A stretch of 64,000 nucleotides of DNA, from contig OY970244.1 in assembly GCA_963715485.1 (NCBI GenBank), positions 248,001 to 312,000 on the forward strand. Direction: 5' to 3'. The translations under genes and the position numbers were made by a program. This DNA is from SG8-30 sp963715485. GTDB lineage: Bacteria > Pseudomonadota > Gammaproteobacteria > Steroidobacterales > Steroidobacteraceae. The notes beneath the pieces are model-generated. The model was not told the origin of the DNA. It saw nothing but the letters and a program-made list of their open reading frames with translations, and searched no databases. Below are positions 37,265 through 46,550 of this stretch, one piece after another (position 1 is the stretch's first letter; every line of letters starts with the position of its first letter).

Positions 37265-38328
37265 CATCCGCCCGGCTGTGCGTAGTCCCTGCGCAGCAGT
37301 TCGTGGAAATGCCATACGCCGGCCTCCCGCTTCGGGCATAGCCGGCCGGTGTCGTAGGTGCCGGATGCGAGGCCGCGCTGCACCGCCTCGCAGATGTCGA
37401 TGTCCTCCTGCTGGATCTCCTCGCTGAAGGCGCGGTCGCGTTCGGCGCGTGCGCGGGCTGCATCGTCCGGCGCGTAGTAATAATCGAACTCGACCAGGCA
37501 GCGGTCCGCGCCGTTCGGCAGGATGCGGTTGACCTGCAGGCGCCCGGGCATGATGTTCAGCATCACGTTCGGGTAGACGAAGTAATAGAACACGTCGCCG
37601 TCGCCGTAGATGCCCTCGTTGTTGCGCAGCGGCGAGGTCTGCAACGAGTACCAGGGCGCGAGTTCCGTGTGATAGGCGGCGTAGTCCACCACCTTCGCGA
37701 GCCCCGGATGGATGTAGGGCACGTGGTATCCCTCGAGGTAGTTGTCCACGTACACCTTCCAGTTGCAGGCGATGTCATAGGTGTCGCGGCGCGCGAACTC
37801 CATGGCCGACAGGTCTATCGGCGCGATGCGTTCCGTGATGCCGCCGTACACGTCCCCGATCGGCGGTGCGTCACCAGCCAGCGAAACGAACACCAGCCCC
37901 TGCCAGGCGGCCGCACGGAAGCGCGGCAGCCGGATGGACGAGGGATCGAACCCCTCTGCGCCCCCCATCTCCGGCGCATGCCGCAGCTGCCCGTCCAGGT
38001 CGTAGGTCCAGCCGTGGTAGCGGCAATGGAAAGCCCGGGCGCCCCGGCCGTCGCAGGCCGCGATCGGCCCGGCCCGGTGGCGGCAGACGTTCGCCATCGC
38101 GAGGAGGCCCTCCTCGGGGTGCCGGACGACGAGCACCGGTGTCCGGCCCACGGTCGCCACGACATGGTCGCCGCTCTCGCGCAGGCGTGACTCGTGACCC
38201 ACGAGCTGCCAGTTGCGGGCCAGGACCCGGTCGAGGTCGCGCTGCAGCGAATCCTGGCCGAGGTAATGCGCCGCAGGCAGTGCCGTGGAGCGGGCCAGGT
38301 CCGCCGCCTCAGCCTGCACATCGTTCAT
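37264..38328 (-). CDS. Rieske non-haem iron oxygenase alpha subunit (quaternary-ammonium type)
   Basis: 354-residue cytoplasmic oxygenase. The Rieske [2Fe-2S] ligands are CRHRAG and CRYHGW. The mononuclear iron site is in VDNYLEGYHVPYIHPGL, giving Glu-x2-His-x4-His. A glutamate at the bridging position, rather than the aspartate of aromatic-ring dioxygenases, is described for choline, carnitine and glycine-betaine monooxygenases. A C1-N demethylation or hydroxylation substrate is therefore more likely than an aromatic ring. No reductase gene lies next to it, so electrons must come from elsewhere. It begins 46 bases after the pit gene ends, same direction. Confidence 0.85.
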   Translation of the reverse strand: MNDVQAEAADLARSTALPAAHYLGQDSLQRDLDRVLARNWQLVGHESRLRESGDHVVATVGRTPVLVVRHPEEGLLAMANVCRHRAGPIAACDGRGARAFHCRYHGWTYDLDGQLRHAPEMGGAEGFDPSSIRLPRFRAAAWQGLVFVSLAGDAPPIGDVYGGITERIAPIDLSAMEFARRDTYDIACNWKVYVDNYLEGYHVPYIHPGLAKVVDYAAYHTELAPWYSLQTSPLRNNEGIYGDGDVFYYFVYPNVMLNIMPGRLQVNRILPNGADRCLVEFDYYYAPDDAARARAERDRAFSEEIQQEDIDICEAVQRGLASGTYDTGRLCPKREAGVWHFHELLRRDYAQPGG

Positions 38329-38374
38329 GCGGAGCCCTCCTGCCGGCCGGTGGCGATATTCTCGCGCCCGGGGA

Positions 38375-39376
38375 TCAGAAGAGCCAGCCGCCCAGCCACC
38401 ATGCCAGCGCGGCGAGCAGGGCCGAGGCAGGGATGGTGATGATCCAGGCGATCACGATATTGCCTGCGACTCCCCAGCGGACCGCACGCGTGCGCTGTGC
38501 GCTGCCGACGCCGATGATCGACCCGGTAATGGTATGCGTAGTCGAGACCGGGATGCCGAGGCTGCTGGCCAGGAACAGGGACATCGCGCCGCCCGTTTCC
38601 GCGGCGAATCCTCCGACCGGCTTCAGCTTGGTGATCCGCTGCCCCATCGTCTTGACGATGCGCCAGCCGCCGAACAGCGTCCCCAGGGCGATCGCCAGGA
38701 AGCAGGAGACGATGACCCACCGCGGCAGGTGGTCGGTGCCGGTCACGCCGGCGGCGATCAGCAGCAGCCAGATGATGCCCATGGTCTTCTGCGCGTCGTT
38801 GCTGCCGTGGCCGATGCTGTAGAGCGCGGAGGAAACGAGCTGCAGCCGCCGGAACCAGCGGTCGGTCTTCCTCTGCGGCATGCGGCGGCATATCCACGAC
38901 ACGCCGATGATCAGCAGGCTCGAGAGCAGCATCCCCAGCAGGGGCGCCACGAAGATGAACACGGAGGTCTTGATGATGCCCGGTGCCAGCAGCGGGCCGG
39001 TGCCGGCCTTGGCGATGGTCGCGCCGATCATGCCGCCGATCAGCGCATGCGAGGAGCTCGACGGCAGGCCGTAATACCAGGTGATGATGTTCCAGGTGAT
39101 GGCGCCGATGAGTGCCCCGAAGATGACCTGGTTGTCGACAGCTCCCGGGGAGACGATGCCCTTGCCGACCGTGGCGGCAACCTTCATCTCGAACAGCGCG
39201 ATGGCCACGAAGTTGAAGAAGGCCGCCCAGGCCACGGCCTGGTAGGGCTTCAGCACGCCCGTGGAGACGATGGTCGCGATCGAGTTGGCGGCGTCGTGGA
39301 AGCCGTTCATGAAGTCGAAGATCAGCGCGATCGCCACCAGGGCGATCAGCGTGAACGTGAAGGCCTGGACGTCCAC
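38375..39376 (-). CDS. Low-affinity inorganic phosphate transporter (Pit family)
   Basis: Inner-membrane permease of 333 residues with about ten helices. The two Pit signature repeats are present: FDFMNGFHDAANSIATIVSTGVL near the start and YSIGHGSNDAQKTMGIIWLLLI in the middle. The paired GIPVSTTHTITGSIIGVG and LPSSSSHALIGGMIGATIA segments are also found. It begins with GTG at 39376, whose position next to the DUF47 stop (2 bases) shows a two-gene operon. Substrate is phosphate, probably as a metal-phosphate complex, with proton symport. Confidence 0.92.
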   Translation of the reverse strand: MDVQAFTFTLIALVAIALIFDFMNGFHDAANSIATIVSTGVLKPYQAVAWAAFFNFVAIALFEMKVAATVGKGIVSPGAVDNQVIFGALIGAITWNIITWYYGLPSSSSHALIGGMIGATIAKAGTGPLLAPGIIKTSVFIFVAPLLGMLLSSLLIIGVSWICRRMPQRKTDRWFRRLQLVSSALYSIGHGSNDAQKTMGIIWLLLIAAGVTGTDHLPRWVIVSCFLAIALGTLFGGWRIVKTMGQRITKLKPVGGFAAETGGAMSLFLASSLGIPVSTTHTITGSIIGVGSAQRTRAVRWGVAGNIVIAWIITIPASALLAALAWWLGGWLF

Positions 39377-39378
39377 GG

Positions 39379-40020
39379 TCAGCCGTTCTCGAGCACGACG
39401 CCCTCGAGCACCTTGCCGACGTCGTGGCACCTGTCGGTGGCGGTCTCCAGCAGCTCGTAGACGGCCTTCAGCTTGATCAGCTCGCGCGTGTCGCTTTCCT
39501 CGCGGAACAAACGCGAGATGGCGGCGCGCATGACGCGGTCGGCATCGCTCTCCAGCACGTCGATCTCCTGGCAGATCTTCAGGATCTCCGGCCCGTTGTC
39601 CATGGAAGACAGCAGGCCGACGGCCGCCTGGACCCGCCCGGCGCCGAGGTCGATGAGGTCGGCCAGGTGGTTCGCTTCCGGCGTCGAGTGATGGACGTCG
39701 TAGAGCATCATCGACTCGGATATGTCCTGGATCAGGTCGAGGATGTCGTCCATGCGCGAGATCAGCTTGTTGATCTGGTCCCGGTCGAACGGCGTGACGA
39801 AGGTCGAGTGCATCAGCGCGACCGTTTCGCGCGTGACGTCGTCCGCCGCGTGCTCGATCTCGCCGATCTTCGCGATCCACTCCTCGCGGCGGCCGTTGTC
39901 GTCGTAGCTGCCGAGCATCTCCTTCAGGGCCTGGCTGCCCTGGACGACCAGGCTGGCGTGCCGATTGAAGAGCGTGAAGAAATGCCGTTCGCGCGGCATC
40001 AGGACGGACAGAAGCTTCAT
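39379..40020 (-). CDS. DUF47/PhoU-like phosphate transport regulator
   Basis: 213-residue helical cytoplasmic protein of the DUF47 family (distant PhoU relatives), almost always paired with Pit transporters. It begins MKLLSVLMPRERHFFTLFNRHASLVVQGSQALKEML and contains the metal-binding helices KIGEIEHAADDVTRETVALMH and RMDDILDLIQDISESMMLYDV. It is the first gene of the pair with pit and has a candidate PHO box 40 bases upstream. Confidence 0.9.
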   Translation of the reverse strand: MKLLSVLMPRERHFFTLFNRHASLVVQGSQALKEMLGSYDDNGRREEWIAKIGEIEHAADDVTRETVALMHSTFVTPFDRDQINKLISRMDDILDLIQDISESMMLYDVHHSTPEANHLADLIDLGAGRVQAAVGLLSSMDNGPEILKICQEIDVLESDADRVMRAAISRLFREESDTRELIKLKAVYELLETATDRCHDVGKVLEGVVLENG

Positions 40021-40059
40021 GCGGGAGGGACCCGTCTTTTAGTGGTGGCGGGGCGCATT

Positions 40060-40077
40060 GTGACGATTGTGTGACAG
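40060..40077 (-). promoter_or_regulatory. Possible PHO box before the DUF47-pit operon
   Basis: The minus strand reads CTGTCACACAATCGTCAC, 14 of 18 matches to the PhoB box (two CTGTCAT repeats with a 4-base spacer). The first half is nearly perfect, the second has two mismatches. It lies 40 bases upstream of the DUF47 start. PhoB control of a Pit operon would be a natural but unproven link. Confidence 0.45.
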
Positions 40078-40141
40078 GAGCGGAACCTTCGGTTTTCGTC
40101 AGCCCGGCCCCGGAATCCCGCAGCGCCCGATCCGCCAGCGA

Positions 40142-41698
40142 TCAGTCGAGGCCCAATGCTCCCGGATTCATCACCTTGCGCGGGTCCAGCCCGGCCTTCA
40201 GTGCCTCGACCAGTCGCCTCGTGCCGGGCTCGGCCATGTCCAGCCAGGGGTAGGTGCGGCCGATCTGGTTGGAAGCCGCCCCGTGGCGGGCGAACAGCGC
40301 GATCATCTCGTTGCGCAGTCCGTGCACCAGTTCCCTGGCCTCGGGGTGGGGTGCCGGCTCCGGATGTTTCGCGACGGTGGCAGGCAGGGCGGTAGCGTGA
40401 TGGATCGGCAGCCACGCGTCGTTCCAGTGGAACACCGGCTCGTAGCTGAAGGCGTGGTTCGAGATCGCGATCATCAGCCGGCTCATCCACACACCCAGGC
40501 GCGACATCTCGGCAGCATGGCGCGCCAGCAGCGCCTCGGCCTCCTCGATCAGCGCCACCGCGTCGGAGTGCGCGACCTTGGCATTGAGCGCGGCCCAACG
40601 CTCGCCGTCGTTGCCGAGGGCCTGGGGCGGCGGGAAGGGGTCGGCACGCACCGCCATCGGGATCGAGTTGGGGATCTCGGCGGCGCCGGCCGTGGCGGCG
40701 ATCGCGCGACAGGCGGCGAGGTCCGCCGCGACGGCTGCCTCGCTGCGGCCTGCGCAGGTCACGTGTACGGAATAGGCGTCCTCCGGCGTGAAATGCCGCC
40801 CCGCCGCGACCAGCTTTGCCCCTGCCTTGAGCCCCGCGAGCCAGCCCGACTGACCGCGGACCACGCCCCCGAGCGTGGAAAGCGCGCGTTTGAGGTCCGC
40901 CCCGTCGAGGTTCCTGCGCGTCGAGGCCGGGTCGAAGACGTAGGCTTCCTCCGCCACCCCGGCGCGGGCGATGTCTGCCAGCAGCAGCGCCGCGCCAACG
41001 ATGCCGGGCACGGCGAAGGAGGCGTAGGCGGTGTGCGCAGGCGCGGGCATGACCCGCAGCGTGGCCTCGACCTTCACGCCGAAGGCACCGCAGTCGTGCA
41101 GGAACAGGCCGGTCAGGTCGGGTCCGTAGGTGCGGTAGAAAGGCCGACCGCCAAAGCCGGCCTGGCCGGTACGCACCGTGGATCCGTCGGCGAGCACCAC
41201 CTCGAGCCCCAGCACGCCCCCGGCGCCGGTGCCGTAGCGCGCCGTGCCGTGAAACAGGGCGCCATTGGAGAGGCCGCCGCCGACCGTAGCCCGCGCGCCC
41301 GAGAACGTGCCGAAGAACGGCAGCCGCAGTCCGAGGGGCGCGAGCGTCTCGTGAATCTGTTTCCAGGTGACGCCGGCCTCGACGGTGATGAACATGTCCT
41401 CCGCGGCGACCTCGACGATGCGGTCGAGGCGGGATGTGTCGAGGATTACGGAGCGCTCGTGTGGCGGGGTATAGCCGCCGGTATAGGTCAGGCCGCCGCC
41501 ACGGGGGATGATGGCGTAGCCTGCCTCGGCCGCGAGCCGACGCGCCTCGGCCAGCGAGGCGCGATCGGCTGGCCGCAGCACCGCGGCGCAGGTGGCGCCG
41601 GCGGAGTAGACATCAGCGGAGTGGTCGCGCCTGGTCTGCTCGTCGAGCAGCAGGCCGTCAGGGCCGAGAAGGTCCGCGAGTCCCGATGGCAGCTGCAT
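40142..41698 (-). CDS. FAD-linked oxidase (GlcD/lactate-oxidase-like)
   Basis: Flavoprotein of about 518 residues in the PCMH-type FAD family. FAD-binding motifs are IIPRGGGLTYTGGYTPP, SVILDTSRLDRIVEV, FGTFSGARATVGGGLSNGALF and RYGTGAGGVLGLEVVLADG. The C-terminal end, DPRKVMNPGALGLD, matches the DPxxxMNPG of glycolate and lactate dehydrogenases and related enzymes. Substrate unknown. There is no iron-sulfur domain. GTG at 41710 is an alternative start. It lies 25 bases after the AI-2E-type gene in the same direction. Confidence 0.82.
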   Translation of the reverse strand: MQLPSGLADLLGPDGLLLDEQTRRDHSADVYSAGATCAAVLRPADRASLAEARRLAAEAGYAIIPRGGGLTYTGGYTPPHERSVILDTSRLDRIVEVAAEDMFITVEAGVTWKQIHETLAPLGLRLPFFGTFSGARATVGGGLSNGALFHGTARYGTGAGGVLGLEVVLADGSTVRTGQAGFGGRPFYRTYGPDLTGLFLHDCGAFGVKVEATLRVMPAPAHTAYASFAVPGIVGAALLLADIARAGVAEEAYVFDPASTRRNLDGADLKRALSTLGGVVRGQSGWLAGLKAGAKLVAAGRHFTPEDAYSVHVTCAGRSEAAVAADLAACRAIAATAGAAEIPNSIPMAVRADPFPPPQALGNDGERWAALNAKVAHSDAVALIEEAEALLARHAAEMSRLGVWMSRLMIAISNHAFSYEPVFHWNDAWLPIHHATALPATVAKHPEPAPHPEARELVHGLRNEMIALFARHGAASNQIGRTYPWLDMAEPGTRRLVEALKAGLDPRKVMNPGALGLD

Positions 41699-41723
41699 GG
41701 GAAGACTCACATGGCGCCCGGCC

Positions 41724-42821
41724 CTAGGCCGGCCTCGCCGGCTGCGGTTCACTCGCGAGCCAGGCCCTGAGCAGTTCGTAGGCGAGGCCCAGCACCACCG
41801 GCCCGATGAACAAGCCGAGGATGCCCGATGCCAGCATGCCGCCGATGGCGCCAATCAGGATGACGAGCATCGGCACGCTGAGGCCACGGCCGAGCAGCGC
41901 GGGCTTGAGGAAGCCATCGCTCAGGCTGACCACGACGCCCCAGACCGTGAACAGCACAGCCGGCACGGTGTCCACGGTCGCAAAAGCCCAGATCATCATC
42001 GGGCCAAGCACCAGCAATGGCGGCAGCTGCACGATGGCCAGGATCAGCACCAGCATCGCCCACAGGCCCGCGCCCGGCACTCCCAGCGCGAAGATGCCGA
42101 TGCCGGCGAGCAGGCCCTGGATGGCGGCAACGCCGATGACGCCGCGAAAGACGCTGCGGATCGTGGCGGTGGACAGCGACAGGAAGGCGTCACTGCGTGC
42201 GCCGACCAGCCGCTGCGCCAGCACCCGCAACGGGCTGGTGAGCGTGTCGGCGTGGACCAGCAGGGCCGCCGCGATGATGGTGCCGGCGGCGAACTGCAGC
42301 AGGGCGATCCCGCCGCGGGCCAGCGCGCCGAGAGCGGCCGCGCCAATCGACTTCAGCTGCGGAGCCAGCCTGGCGAGCACGGTCTCGGCATTGGCGGCCA
42401 GGGAGCCCAGCAGGCGGTGCAGCGTCTCGCCTATGACGGGCCAGGCGGCCAGCGCTTCGTCCGGCCGCGGGATGTGGATGCGGCCGGATTCCAGCGCCGC
42501 AGACACTACTTTGGCGCCGTCAGCCACGGAGACCGAGAAGACGGCGACGGGCACCACCAGCACCAGCAGGAGCAGCGCCGCGACCGCGCCGGCGGCAAGC
42601 CCGGCACGGCCGCCGAGACGCGCGGTGAGCCGGGAGTGCAACGGTTGGAAAGCGACCGCCAGCACGACCGCCCAGACCAGCAGGTCGAGGAACGGTGCGA
42701 CGATGCGGTAGCACCAGACCACCAGCAACGCCACCGCCGCGAGTCGAACGACCGTCTCGAGCAGTTCGCCGAAAGAGGCCCGTGGCAGGGACCCGGGCTG
42801 CTGCGAAGGGTCGGCGCTCAT
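41724..42821 (-). CDS. AI-2E/PerM family membrane transporter
   Basis: Integral membrane protein of 365 residues with seven or eight helices and the family's GXXP-type end: MIWAFATVDTVPAVLFTVWGVVVSLSDGFLKPALLGRGLSVPMLVILIGAIGGMLASGILGLFIGPVVLGLAYEL. This is the conserved block of the former UPF0118. Members export autoinducer-2 or act as sodium/proton antiporters; which applies here is open. It overlaps the class II amidotransferase by 4 bases. Confidence 0.88.
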   Translation of the reverse strand: MSADPSQQPGSLPRASFGELLETVVRLAAVALLVVWCYRIVAPFLDLLVWAVVLAVAFQPLHSRLTARLGGRAGLAAGAVAALLLLVLVVPVAVFSVSVADGAKVVSAALESGRIHIPRPDEALAAWPVIGETLHRLLGSLAANAETVLARLAPQLKSIGAAALGALARGGIALLQFAAGTIIAAALLVHADTLTSPLRVLAQRLVGARSDAFLSLSTATIRSVFRGVIGVAAIQGLLAGIGIFALGVPGAGLWAMLVLILAIVQLPPLLVLGPMMIWAFATVDTVPAVLFTVWGVVVSLSDGFLKPALLGRGLSVPMLVILIGAIGGMLASGILGLFIGPVVLGLAYELLRAWLASEPQPARPA

Positions 42822-43639
42822 GCCGGCGGCCCGAAACCAGACACCGCCACATCACCATCGCGCACGGTCAGCAATGAACCCTGTGGCGCCTCGGTCCAGA
42901 TCTCCGCATAGGCGCCGACCGGCTCTGAGACGACGGTGCGTGCCTTGGGCCCGAAGTGCCCGGTTATGGCCGGGTTGATGGCATAGATGTCCTCCGCGCT
43001 GGCGCTGTAGTAGAGCGACGGCGCGTCGCCGTCGCTCGCATAGCGCATGCACCAGAGCGTCGTTCCATCGGTGACGGCGAAGGTCGCCCATAGCGGCTCC
43101 TGGACGCCTTGCTCCCGCGCGACTTTCTCGACGAAGCCGACCATGCGTGCCATCGCGCCGGGCGCGTCCTTGTCCAGGCCGAAAGTCAGCGCAAGGTGGA
43201 ACATCACCTCGGAATCGGTGGTGCCCAGGATGTTGTTGAACAGCGCGGGATCGACGGCCACCAGCAGGTCGCGCCGCAACTTGTCGATGTCCACGATCTC
43301 GCCGTTGTGCACGAACAGCCACTTGCCGTAGCGGAACGGGTGGCAATTGGTCTCCTGGATCGTGGCTGCCGAGGTCGCGCGTACGTGTGCGAGGAACAGC
43401 GGCGACTCGATGTGGGCCGCCAGGTCACGCAGGTTGAAGTCGTTCCAGGCGGGGCGGACGCTGCGGTAGACGCCGGGCGTCCCGCGCTCGCCGTACCAGC
43501 CGACGCCGAAGCCGTCGCCGTTGGTCGGCGTCTCCCGCGACTTGGCGGCGAGGCTCTGGTCGATCAGGTTGTGCTTCGGGCGGAACAGCAGGTCCTCGAG
43601 CGGAATCCGGCCACCCGAATAGGCCATCCAGCGACACAT
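42818..43639 (-). CDS. Class II glutamine amidotransferase
   Basis: 273-residue N-terminal-nucleophile amidohydrolase. It begins MCRWMAYSGG, so Cys2 becomes the nucleophile. TPTNGDGFGVGWYG, FLAHVRATSAATIQETNCHPFRYGKWLFVHNGEIVD and ILGTTDSEVMFHL are the usual glutamine-site motifs. It resembles the YafJ/EgtC group. No ergothioneine genes lie nearby, so an EgtC role is unlikely. The substrate of YafJ proteins is unknown to me. Its own start is at the edge of a 283-base divergent gap shared with ppk2. Confidence 0.9.
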   Translation of the reverse strand: MCRWMAYSGGRIPLEDLLFRPKHNLIDQSLAAKSRETPTNGDGFGVGWYGERGTPGVYRSVRPAWNDFNLRDLAAHIESPLFLAHVRATSAATIQETNCHPFRYGKWLFVHNGEIVDIDKLRRDLLVAVDPALFNNILGTTDSEVMFHLALTFGLDKDAPGAMARMVGFVEKVAREQGVQEPLWATFAVTDGTTLWCMRYASDGDAPSLYYSASAEDIYAINPAITGHFGPKARTVVSEPVGAYAEIWTEAPQGSLLTVRDGDVAVSGFGPPA

Positions 43640-43922
43640 GGGATCCTCTCCTTGGCCGGCGCCAACGCCTGCGGGGCAGGGTCAGGCCTGCACTAACCAA
43701 AGCATCAGGGCAATCTGTCCAGAAGTGTCTATCTCCTGTCGTGTCACGACCTTGCCTCGACGGGTGATTGAACGCCAGCATGCTCTCACGGGGACGCGAG
43801 GCCGGTACTACCACTTGTCCGGATACCCGCGTGCCCCGCGGTGGCGCAAGAATGCACTCTGAAACGGTCCGGCGCGATCGTCCACCGGTGTGGGCGGCAG
43901 CGGCCAGCCTACTGGGGGAAAC

Positions 43923-44831
43923 ATGGAACTCGACAAGATCGTCAAGGCCGCGCGCAAGTTCTCGCGGCCCTACCGGGTTACTTCGGGCAAGAAATTCCGG
44001 CTCAAGGACATCGATCCCGGCGACACGGCATCGCTGGGGAAGGAAGACAAGCCGCGCGCCAGGGAAGCCCTGCAGAACGGCGTCGAGGCGCTGGCGACAC
44101 TGCAGGACATGCTCTATGCGCAGGACCGCTGGGGCGTGCTGCTGGTGTTCCAGGCGATGGACGCCGCCGGCAAGGACGGCGCCATCAAGCACGTGATGTC
44201 CGGCGTCAACCCACAGGGCTGCCAGGTCTCGTCGTTCAAGGCGCCCTCAGCGGAAGAGCTCGACCACGACTACCTCTGGCGCTGCAACAAGAACCTGCCG
44301 GAGCGCGGCCGCATCGGCATCTTCAATCGTTCCTATTACGAGGAAGTGCTGGTGCTCAAGGTCCATCCGGAGCTGCTGCAGCACCAGAAGCTGCCGCCGT
44401 CCCGCATGGGCAAGGGCATCTGGAACGACCGCTACCGCGACATCCGCGCCTACGAGCGCTATCTCGACGGCAACGGCATCATCGTTCGCAAGTTCTTCCT
44501 GCACCTGTCCCACGCCGAGCAGAAGCGCCGCTTCATGGAGCGCATCGAGAACCCCGAGAAGAACTGGAAGTTCTCGGCTTCCGATGCGCGCGAGCGCGGG
44601 CACTGGAAGGACTACATGCGCGCTTACGAGGACGCGATCCGCGAAACGGCAACGCCAGAGTCCCCCTGGTACGTGGTGCCGGCGGACAACAAGTGGTTCA
44701 CGCGCGTCGTCGTCGCCGCGGCGATCATCGACGCACTGGATTCGCTGGGCCTGCACTACCCGAAGGTCGGGAAGGCCAAGCTCGAGGAGCTCGCAGCGGC
44801 CCGCAAGGTGCTGATGGCGGAAAGCAAGTGA
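43923..44831 (+). CDS. ppk2: Polyphosphate kinase 2
   Basis: 302-residue PPK2 transferring phosphate between polyphosphate and nucleotides. The Walker A-like motif is FQAMDAAGKDGAIKHVMSG and the Walker B-like motif is GRIGIFNRSYYEEVLVLKVHPELL. The lid module (WNDRYRDIRAYERYL) and the basic segment FLHLSHAEQKRRFMERIENPEKNWKFS are also present. Whether GDP, ADP or AMP is preferred is not clear. The 283-base gap upstream shows no promoter that I can name. The gene overlaps the SulP gene by 4 bases. Confidence 0.93.
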   Translation: MELDKIVKAARKFSRPYRVTSGKKFRLKDIDPGDTASLGKEDKPRAREALQNGVEALATLQDMLYAQDRWGVLLVFQAMDAAGKDGAIKHVMSGVNPQGCQVSSFKAPSAEELDHDYLWRCNKNLPERGRIGIFNRSYYEEVLVLKVHPELLQHQKLPPSRMGKGIWNDRYRDIRAYERYLDGNGIIVRKFFLHLSHAEQKRRFMERIENPEKNWKFSASDARERGHWKDYMRAYEDAIRETATPESPWYVVPADNKWFTRVVVAAAIIDALDSLGLHYPKVGKAKLEELAAARKVLMAESK

Positions 44832-46546
44832 GCTCCAGGCCGCCGGCGGGCGGCGGCGGCTGGCTCGCGCGCATCGTGCCGGCCGCGGGCTGGCTGCGCG
44901 GCTACGATCCGTCCAGCCTGCGGCTCGACCTCGTGGCCGGCGTCACCCTGGCCGCCTACCTGCTGCCGGCGGGCCTCGGCGACGCCTCGCTTGCCAACCT
45001 GCCGGTGCAGGCTGGGCTCTATGCCTGCCTGTTCTCCGGGCTGGTGTTCTGGGCTTTCTGCAGTTCGCGGCAGACGTCGATCACCGTCACCTCGGCCATC
45101 TCGCTGCTGGTCGGCGCGTCGCTCGGCGACCTCGCAGGCGGCGACCCGGCGCGGTTCTGGGCGCTGGCGACCTGTACCGCGCTCATGGTCGGCGTGATGT
45201 CACTGGTCGCGTACCTGCTGCGGGCCGGATCCCTGGTGAACTTCGTGTCCGAGACCGTGCTGGTCGGCTTCAAGAGCGGCGTGGCGCTGTACCTCGCCAG
45301 CACTCAGCTACCCAAGCTGTTCGGCTTTGGCGGTTCGCACGGTGGGGACTTCTGGTCGCGCATGCACCACTTCCTCACCGGCCTCGGGTCGACCAACTCC
45401 ATCGCGCTGGGTCTTGGGCTCGCCGCGCTGGCGGCGCTGGCGCTGGGCAAGCGCTACCTGGCCCACCGGCCGGTGGCGTTCTTCGTGGTCGTCGCCGCCA
45501 TCGCCGCCTCGGCATTGCTCGGCCTGGGCGACCATGGCGTGAAGATGCTGGGCGAGGTGCCGCAAGGGCTGCCGGACATCGGCCTGCCCGCGGTGCGCGC
45601 CAGCGACATCAACGAGCTATTGCCGCTGGCCATGGCCTGCTTCCTGCTGGCGGCGGTGGAGACCGCGGCGATCGGCCGCATGTTCGCCCAGAAGCACGGC
45701 TACCGCCTCGACAGCAACCAGGAGTTCCTGGCGCTGGCTGCGGCCAACCTGGCCTCCGGCCTGGGCCGCGGCTACCCGGTCAGCGGGGGCATGTCGCAGT
45801 CGCTGGTGAACGAGAGCGGTGGCGCGCGCACGCCGCTGTCCGGGCTGGTGGCGGCGGGAATCATCCTGCTGGTGATCCTGTTCTTCTCCGGGCTGTTGCG
45901 CGACCTGCCGCAGCCGGTACTGGCGGCCATCGTGCTGTTCGCTGTCACCGGCCTGTTCAAGCTGTCGGCGCTGAAACGGCTGTGGCGCTTCAACCGCGGC
46001 GAGTTCCTGGTGGCGATGGCGGCGCTGATGGGCGTGCTGGGTTCCGGGTTGTTGCGAGGCGTGCTGATCGGCGTGGTGCTGTCCATCCTGATGCTGCTGC
46101 GCCGGGGATCGACCCCGCACACGGCGGAACTCGGGCGGGTTCCGGGCACCGACTTCTTTGCCGATGTCCTGCGGCACTCCGACAACGAGCGCCTGCCGGA
46201 CGTGCTCGTATTCCGTGTGGACGCCTCGCTGCTCTACTTCAACGTGGACTACGTCCGCGACCGGTTCGAAGAGGCACTGGCGGCGCGCGGGCCGGGCGTG
46301 AAGCTCGTGGTGTTCTTTCTCGGCACGACCCCTAACGTGGACCTGGCGGGTGCTGACTTCCTGGAGGAGTTGCGCCACGCCTGCGAGCAGCGCGGTATCG
46401 CGCTGCGCCCCGCAGAGGCGCGAGGCAACGTGCGTACAGCGCTGTTGCGGGCGGGATTCGGCGGCGACGGGATCGAGGTGCCCGCCCACCGGACGGTGCG
46501 GCAGGTGATCGACACGTGGCGCGCCGAGACGCGCGCCGGAGGTTGA
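44828..46546 (+). CDS. SulP/SLC26-family anion transporter with STAS domain
   Basis: 572-residue membrane protein. It starts at GTG 44828, overlapping the ppk2 stop. The transport core has about 12 helices, with LVAGVTLAAYLLPAGLGDASLANLPVQAGLYACLFSGLVFWAFCSSRQTSI, FVSETVLVGFKSGVALYLASTQLPKLFG and GYPVSGGMSQSLVNESGG, all SulP marks. The C-terminal STAS domain begins VLVFRVDASLLYFNVDYVRDRFEEAL. It has NVDLAGADFLEEL where many STAS domains have a phosphorylatable serine or threonine, so that regulation may be lost. The substrate (sulfate, bicarbonate or another anion) is not predictable. Confidence 0.9.
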   Translation: MSSRPPAGGGGWLARIVPAAGWLRGYDPSSLRLDLVAGVTLAAYLLPAGLGDASLANLPVQAGLYACLFSGLVFWAFCSSRQTSITVTSAISLLVGASLGDLAGGDPARFWALATCTALMVGVMSLVAYLLRAGSLVNFVSETVLVGFKSGVALYLASTQLPKLFGFGGSHGGDFWSRMHHFLTGLGSTNSIALGLGLAALAALALGKRYLAHRPVAFFVVVAAIAASALLGLGDHGVKMLGEVPQGLPDIGLPAVRASDINELLPLAMACFLLAAVETAAIGRMFAQKHGYRLDSNQEFLALAAANLASGLGRGYPVSGGMSQSLVNESGGARTPLSGLVAAGIILLVILFFSGLLRDLPQPVLAAIVLFAVTGLFKLSALKRLWRFNRGEFLVAMAALMGVLGSGLLRGVLIGVVLSILMLLRRGSTPHTAELGRVPGTDFFADVLRHSDNERLPDVLVFRVDASLLYFNVDYVRDRFEEALAARGPGVKLVVFFLGTTPNVDLAGADFLEELRHACEQRGIALRPAEARGNVRTALLRAGFGGDGIEVPAHRTVRQVIDTWRAETRAGG

Positions 46547-46550
46547 TGAG

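Noticed and set aside
42818..43639. EgtC of ergothioneine synthesis
   Set aside because: No egtB or egtD gene is near, and the whole-protein pattern fits the broader YafJ group.
43640..43922. Possible small gene in the 283-base gap before ppk2
   Set aside because: Short open frames exist but lack a convincing ribosome binding site, homology or codon bias.
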